Source of the DNA: a virus
IMG/VR virus record: IMGVR_UViG_3300035698_014170
Location: 23,341 to 87,340 of that record
DNA: 64,000 nt
Strand: one strand, 5' to 3'
Shown piece after piece: positions 61,026 through 64,000 of this stretch. Below the pieces are notes generated by a model, which was not told where the DNA came from, did not search any database, and saw only the letters and a program-made list of their open reading frames with translations. Made by a program: the position numbers and the translations under genes. Numbering within the stretch: the first letter of the stretch is position 1; every line of letters starts with the position of its first letter.

Positions 61026-61952
61026 TTAACATAAATTTTCAATTAATTCTAAAGTTGTCCACTTTCCTAAACTATCCGGATCTTCGCCTTTAGGCAATCT
61101 AACGACATCGATTTTGTCAATAAAAGGTCTAAAGTATTCTGCTTGCTTTTTAGCTTTCCAATATGCATCACTATCCCAACAGATAATCAATCTTTTTAAA
61201 TGTTTATCTTCGATAAGATTTTTTTGTATATCTGTGATATGTGTTCCAAAAGTTGCACAAACAGAATCGCCTAATCTCCAAGCATCCAAAATACCTTCGA
61301 CTAAAATCATTACATTACATATCGAATCGTAGTTATAAAGATAATTGTTTATGTCTACAAACTTCGGAATGTCGTATTTAATATCTGCTTTTCCCGTTAA
61401 ATCAGCTGCTTGGTAACATACTAATTTTTTTTCATAATAAATAGGAATGATCATTCTGTGCATATATCTGCCTACTTCGCAGATGTAACAGTTATTTCGA
61501 AGTAAAGTACCAAAGCTAATATTTCGTCTTTTAAGATAATTGTTTAATAACTTTGATTTAGTATCGGGGGTAATAAGTTGTGAATACTCTGGCAATTCGA
61601 TTTCTTTAGTTATAAGACCAGACGTTTCGTTTATTTCTTCTTTTTTAAGTAATTGTTCAATTTGGTCTTTAGAAGATTGTTTAAAATTAACTTCTGATGC
61701 GTCTAATACTCTTTCACATTCTGTTGTAGAAAGACCAGTCAATTGTTGAAATAATCGGACGAAAGGTCCTGTAGCACTACATCTCCAGCAGTGGAATACA
61801 AGTGTGTCTTCGAATATTCCACAATGATTAGACTGATCATTACAAAAAGGACAACAAACATTTACAGAATCTACAGATACATTTTTACCTTCTGTCCAGT
61901 ACTCAATATTATAGTCATTAAGTATTCTAATTAGTAAACGTTTATTATTCAT
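61026..61952 (-). CDS. DNA primase (DnaG-like zinc finger plus TOPRIM)
   Basis: 308 residues. Zinc finger CPFC (about 34) with FHCWRC (about 53); TOPRIM motifs LVEGILDAWRLGDSVCATFG and LIICWDSDAYWKAKKQAEYF. Makes RNA primers; the C-terminal helicase-binding domain is short. The fold resembles T4 gp61/T7 primase heads. Confidence 0.85.
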   Translation of the reverse strand: MNNKRLLIRILNDYNIEYWTEGKNVSVDSVNVCCPFCNDQSNHCGIFEDTLVFHCWRCSATGPFVRLFQQLTGLSTTECERVLDASEVNFKQSSKDQIEQLLKKEEINETSGLITKEIELPEYSQLITPDTKSKLLNNYLKRRNISFGTLLRNNCYICEVGRYMHRMIIPIYYEKKLVCYQAADLTGKADIKYDIPKFVDINNYLYNYDSICNVMILVEGILDAWRLGDSVCATFGTHITDIQKNLIEDKHLKRLIICWDSDAYWKAKKQAEYFRPFIDKIDVVRLPKGEDPDSLGKWTTLELIENLC

Positions 61953-61973
61953 ATTTTTAAAAGGTGTAAATAT

Positions 61974-62040
61974 GTAGAGGCTATAATTATACCCATTATT
62001 AACTTAAACACAGTGTACGTCGTATTTAAGCCCCTAAATA
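61974..62040 (+). repeat. TATAATTATA element, copy E (plus, in minus-strand block)
   Basis: GAGGCTATAATTATACCCAT, TTAAAC, CAGTGTACGTCGTATTTAAG, CCCCTAAA. Orientation is opposite to the flanking genes, in the leader of the primase. Confidence 0.65.
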
Positions 62041-62089
62041 GAGTCTAAACAAGGTGATTAAGCTCTTTAAATAGAAGCTACAATGTAAA

Positions 62090-62160
62090 TAAAAACCAAG
62101 TAAGGAATCGCACCTTATGTTTATGCCTCCTTAACTCGGCCGCGTATCCGGCGACTATTT
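62090..62160 (-). ncRNA. tRNA-like remnant
   Basis: Minus strand: D-arm-like GCGGCCGAGTTAAGGAGGC, then only seven bases, then a T-arm TAAGG TGCGATT CCTTA and CTTGGTT. No anticodon arm and no matching 5' acceptor (AACCAAG absent). The T-loop has TGC, as in the 51.4 kb RNA. Probably a decayed tRNA or another small structured RNA. Confidence 0.3.
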
Positions 62161-62163
62161 ATA
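62156..62163 (-). promoter_or_regulatory. T4-type late promoter box
   Basis: Exact TATAAATA on the minus strand, between the DUF932 gene end and the tRNA-like RNA. An eight-base AT-rich match can occur by chance, but placement in the gap in front of the structured RNA favours function. Confidence 0.35.
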
Positions 62164-62176
62164 TAGGAAAAAATGA

Positions 62177-63130
62177 TTATATTAATAGATCAAACGCTCT
62201 TTGTTTAATCAAAGCTCCACTACCGAATACTGTCGATTTAAAAGCAGTTTCGCCTTCAGGAACATCTGTATTTTTACGAACGTTCGATCTTCTTTTATGG
62301 TCCACATACTCAGTCACTGCATTAAAAGCATCCCAAGCAGAATTTCCGTGACTTTCAATTCCTGAAACGAAAAGGTCTTGTACTTCTTCACGAATACTCG
62401 CAGTTCGTTTAGGTAAACGAGCAACACCTTCTTCGTTTATTTTATCAGGAAAAAGATTTTTAACAAACGTATTCATATCATCTTTGCAAAAAGATCTGTT
62501 TGCAAGATCATTAATCACTCTGTCTAAAGCATTATAATAATGTTCAGATAATCCTAAAATCCTACGTGCTTCCGTAAAACCTATACGATATTGTTTCGAA
62601 TGCTGAATTCGTACTGTGCTAACTGTTCCAGGAATTTCGACTGTCAAACCGTTCGAACAAACAAGTCTAAATGCACCCATTTGTACTTTAACTGAACTTG
62701 TACCATCGTGAGAGGATTGAAGAAACAAATACTTACGAATCTTTTCGTTATCACGAATAACGATATCGTTATCCATTTCAGCGATTACGTATATCCTGCT
62801 TCCGCCTTCAAGCTGTCCAGCATTTTTATATTTTGCAACGCCTTCTTCAACTAGACCATCAAAAAATCCAAAACACTCTCTGTTTTGAATAGGTTCGTAT
62901 TTTCCTTTGACAACACCTAATACTTCATTATCCGTATCACGCACAACACCGAGCCGATTTTTTGCTTTGGTACCTATAACCGGTATTCCGTCGACCATAT
63001 TTGTACCAGCAGTATAAAGGGGCTTTAAATTAACCTTCCAGTCTAATCCGGCCAATTCAATAGCTTCTGCTGCTGTTTTTGCTTCTGATACTCCTGTACT
63101 AATTCCTAACCACGGTAAAGAATAATGCAT
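62177..63130 (-). CDS. DUF932 phage/plasmid-like protein
   Basis: 317 residues from MHYSLPWLGISTGVSEAKTA (GAAAGGATTTAAA upstream; another ATG five codons earlier). VVKGKYEPIQNRECFGFFDG, YVIAEMDNDIVIRDNEKIRK, LLFLQSSHDGTSSVKV-type stretch and LVCSNGL are the DUF932/TIGR03299 family core. Common in phage and plasmids; function unknown, possibly DNA-related. Confidence 0.88.
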   Translation of the reverse strand: MHYSLPWLGISTGVSEAKTAAEAIELAGLDWKVNLKPLYTAGTNMVDGIPVIGTKAKNRLGVVRDTDNEVLGVVKGKYEPIQNRECFGFFDGLVEEGVAKYKNAGQLEGGSRIYVIAEMDNDIVIRDNEKIRKYLFLQSSHDGTSSVKVQMGAFRLVCSNGLTVEIPGTVSTVRIQHSKQYRIGFTEARRILGLSEHYYNALDRVINDLANRSFCKDDMNTFVKNLFPDKINEEGVARLPKRTASIREEVQDLFVSGIESHGNSAWDAFNAVTEYVDHKRRSNVRKNTDVPEGETAFKSTVFGSGALIKQRAFDLLI

Positions 63131-63166
63131 TTTAAATCCTTTCATTTTAGTTTTTTATATACTATT

Positions 63167-63370
63167 TTATAGTTTTTTATCGGACAAAGGGTTAACAACA
63201 ATTTTTATATCTCTTCTTCTTTCATGTTCCGTCCAAAGTTCGAATTGCCAAAATCCATTATTGTAACATTTACCATAACCGCAAGTCATTTCATCTGCAA
63301 TATTGGTTGTCCAAGTTGGATTAATATTAAGCAAAAATAAAAATCTTGCAATAAAACTGTAATTTCTCAT
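63167..63370 (-). CDS. Small protein, 67 aa
   Basis: MRNYSFIARFLFLLNINPTW..., with CGYGKCYNNGFWQFELWTEH. A weak N-terminal hydrophobic stretch. AAAAGGATTGAAAA precedes the ATG and a TAGTATAAT box lies further upstream. Function unknown. Confidence 0.6.
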   Translation of the reverse strand: MRNYSFIARFLFLLNINPTWTTNIADEMTCGYGKCYNNGFWQFELWTEHERRRDIKIVVNPLSDKKL

Positions 63371-63426
63371 TTTTCAATCCTTTTAATTATCGAACTTTAC
63401 TTTAATTATACTAAGTTATCTAATAA

Positions 63427-63696
63427 TTAACTTGTAAAATGTGCTTTATTTCTAAGATACTCGTACCAATCTCCATTTTCCTTTAACGTACGAGGAATCT
63501 GAGATTCGTAACAAGTATTGTAAGCAGCGGTTGTTTTCATCTCTTGAATTAATTTGATCCCCCAACCAATACTAAGTAGTAAATTTACAGCTTTTGATAA
63601 TTCAGCTTCGTAATCAATAAATCTTGAAAAATTTATCAAATCCCGAAAATGGCTTATACAATTGTATTTTTCTAATGCATTTTCTTTTGTTAACAT
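63427..63696 (-). CDS. Hypothetical protein, 89 aa
   Basis: MLTKENALEKYNCISHFRDL... AAAGGATTGCAAAG precedes the ATG, behind the shared leader and the promoter at 63745. Soluble, no motif. Confidence 0.65.
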   Translation of the reverse strand: MLTKENALEKYNCISHFRDLINFSRFIDYEAELSKAVNLLLSIGWGIKLIQEMKTTAAYNTCYESQIPRTLKENGDWYEYLRNKAHFTS

Positions 63697-63744
63697 CTTT
63701 GCAATCCTTTCTAAAATTATTATTAACTTTTAACCTACTTCCTT

Positions 63745-63772
63745 ATTATATTAAGTTTAAAAAAAGAATCAA
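63745..63772 (-). promoter_or_regulatory. Sigma70-type early promoter with shared leader
   Basis: Minus strand TTGATT (67-72), 16-bp spacer, TATAAT (45-50). The 28-base leader at 63702-63729 repeats that at 60969-60996. Same 16-bp spacing as the 3798 promoter. Confidence 0.65.
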
Positions 63773-63781
63773 GCACTTTTT

Positions 63782-64000
63782 TCATTTTTCTTTACTTTTT
63801 TTGTACTTTCTTATATATTCCATCGTTGTCTGCACTAAGCTCTTTCTAATACGTCTATTTGTATTTACTAATGAATCTATAGAATTCAATAAAACAAGAT
63901 CTATTGCTAAACATTTCTTTTTTTGCTCTAATCGTTGAATTCTGCCTTTACACTGTTTTCGTACTTTCGGAGAAGCTATAGGCGAAAAGAAAAAAATTAA
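63782..64000 (-). CDS. Hypothetical protein, C-terminal part (continues outside window)
   Basis: The minus frame is open to the window end: SPKVRKQCKGRIQRLEQKKK and CLAIDLVLLNSIDSLVNTNR, ending KYKKSKEK-TGA. A basic helical protein; the start lies beyond 64000. The stop is just upstream of the promoter at 63745. Confidence 0.6.
   Translation of the reverse strand, partial: LIFFFSPIASPKVRKQCKGRIQRLEQKKKCLAIDLVLLNSIDSLVNTNRRIRKSLVQTTMEYIRKYKKSKEK

Noticed and set aside
6208-62040. preQ1 riboswitch for the repeated element
   Set aside because: QueE/FolE made this attractive, but the preQ1-I core is absent and the copies precede tail, glycan and tRNA genes instead.
63624-63938. Plus-strand 104-aa ORF at the right end
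   Set aside because: Antisense to two minus-strand genes and their promoter; Phe/Leu-rich translation typical of antisense AT-rich DNA.
1-64000. Prophage
   Set aside because: No integrase, repressor, attachment site or host gene is visible; gene content is that of a virulent myovirus.

Overview
The window is 64 kb of an AT-rich contractile-tailed (T4-like, myovirus-type) bacteriophage genome. Diagnostic genes are a tail sheath, gp19-type tail tube, gp53-, gp5-, gp25- and gp6-like baseplate proteins, a PAAR spike tip and a tRNA array. Packing is very tight, with many ATGA and TAATG overlaps. No integrase or host gene was seen. The host cannot be fixed from sequence alone; most genes start with ATG behind AAGGA/GGAG sites, so it is a bacterium.

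Layout. (1) 1-12.3 kb, plus strand: large mosaic proteins that look like head cargo (SWIM zinc finger, ParB-like, transglutaminase-like, zinc ribbon, transglycosylase and nucleotidyltransferase domains) carrying repeated I/V-x-E motifs that resemble prohead-protease sites, small ORFs, and seven tRNAs (Met, Gln, Gly, Asn, Leu, Leu, Pro). (2) 12.3-31.9 kb, plus: tail and baseplate module running from a gp15-like protein through sheath, homing endonuclease, tubes, gp26-like protein, tape measure, hub, spike, PAAR, gp25, gp6, a tail-protein-I/LamG fusion and fibre genes. (3) 31.9-47.2 kb, plus: a tightly coupled cluster of about 19 glycan genes (three MAF/DUF115-like proteins, many glycosyltransferases and methyltransferases, UDP-GlcNAc 2-epimerase, cytidylyltransferase, sugar epimerase, reductase and cupin). 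(4) 47.3-49.3 kb: HTH-metallophosphoesterase interrupted by an intein, followed by a plus-strand terminator. (5) 49.5-64 kb, minus strand: nucleotide and nucleic-acid metabolism (QueE, FolE, class II ribonucleotide reductase, ThyX, DNA ligase, RNA ligase, RtcB, primase, DUF932), with host-type promoters upstream of several genes.

How it fits together. The minus block looks early (dNTP supply, RNA repair, replication, 7-deazaguanine precursors); the plus block looks late (virion). The glycan cluster probably alters a host surface polysaccharide or decorates the virion.

Three things stand out. A structured intergenic element built around TATAATTATA occurs six times. Mosaic head proteins carry exact repeats that encode putative protease sites. 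At least eight genes are split by one-base shifts, mostly in homopolymers. Because one of them is the essential tail sheath, sequence error is the simplest explanation for most of these shifts, and split genes are described as such.
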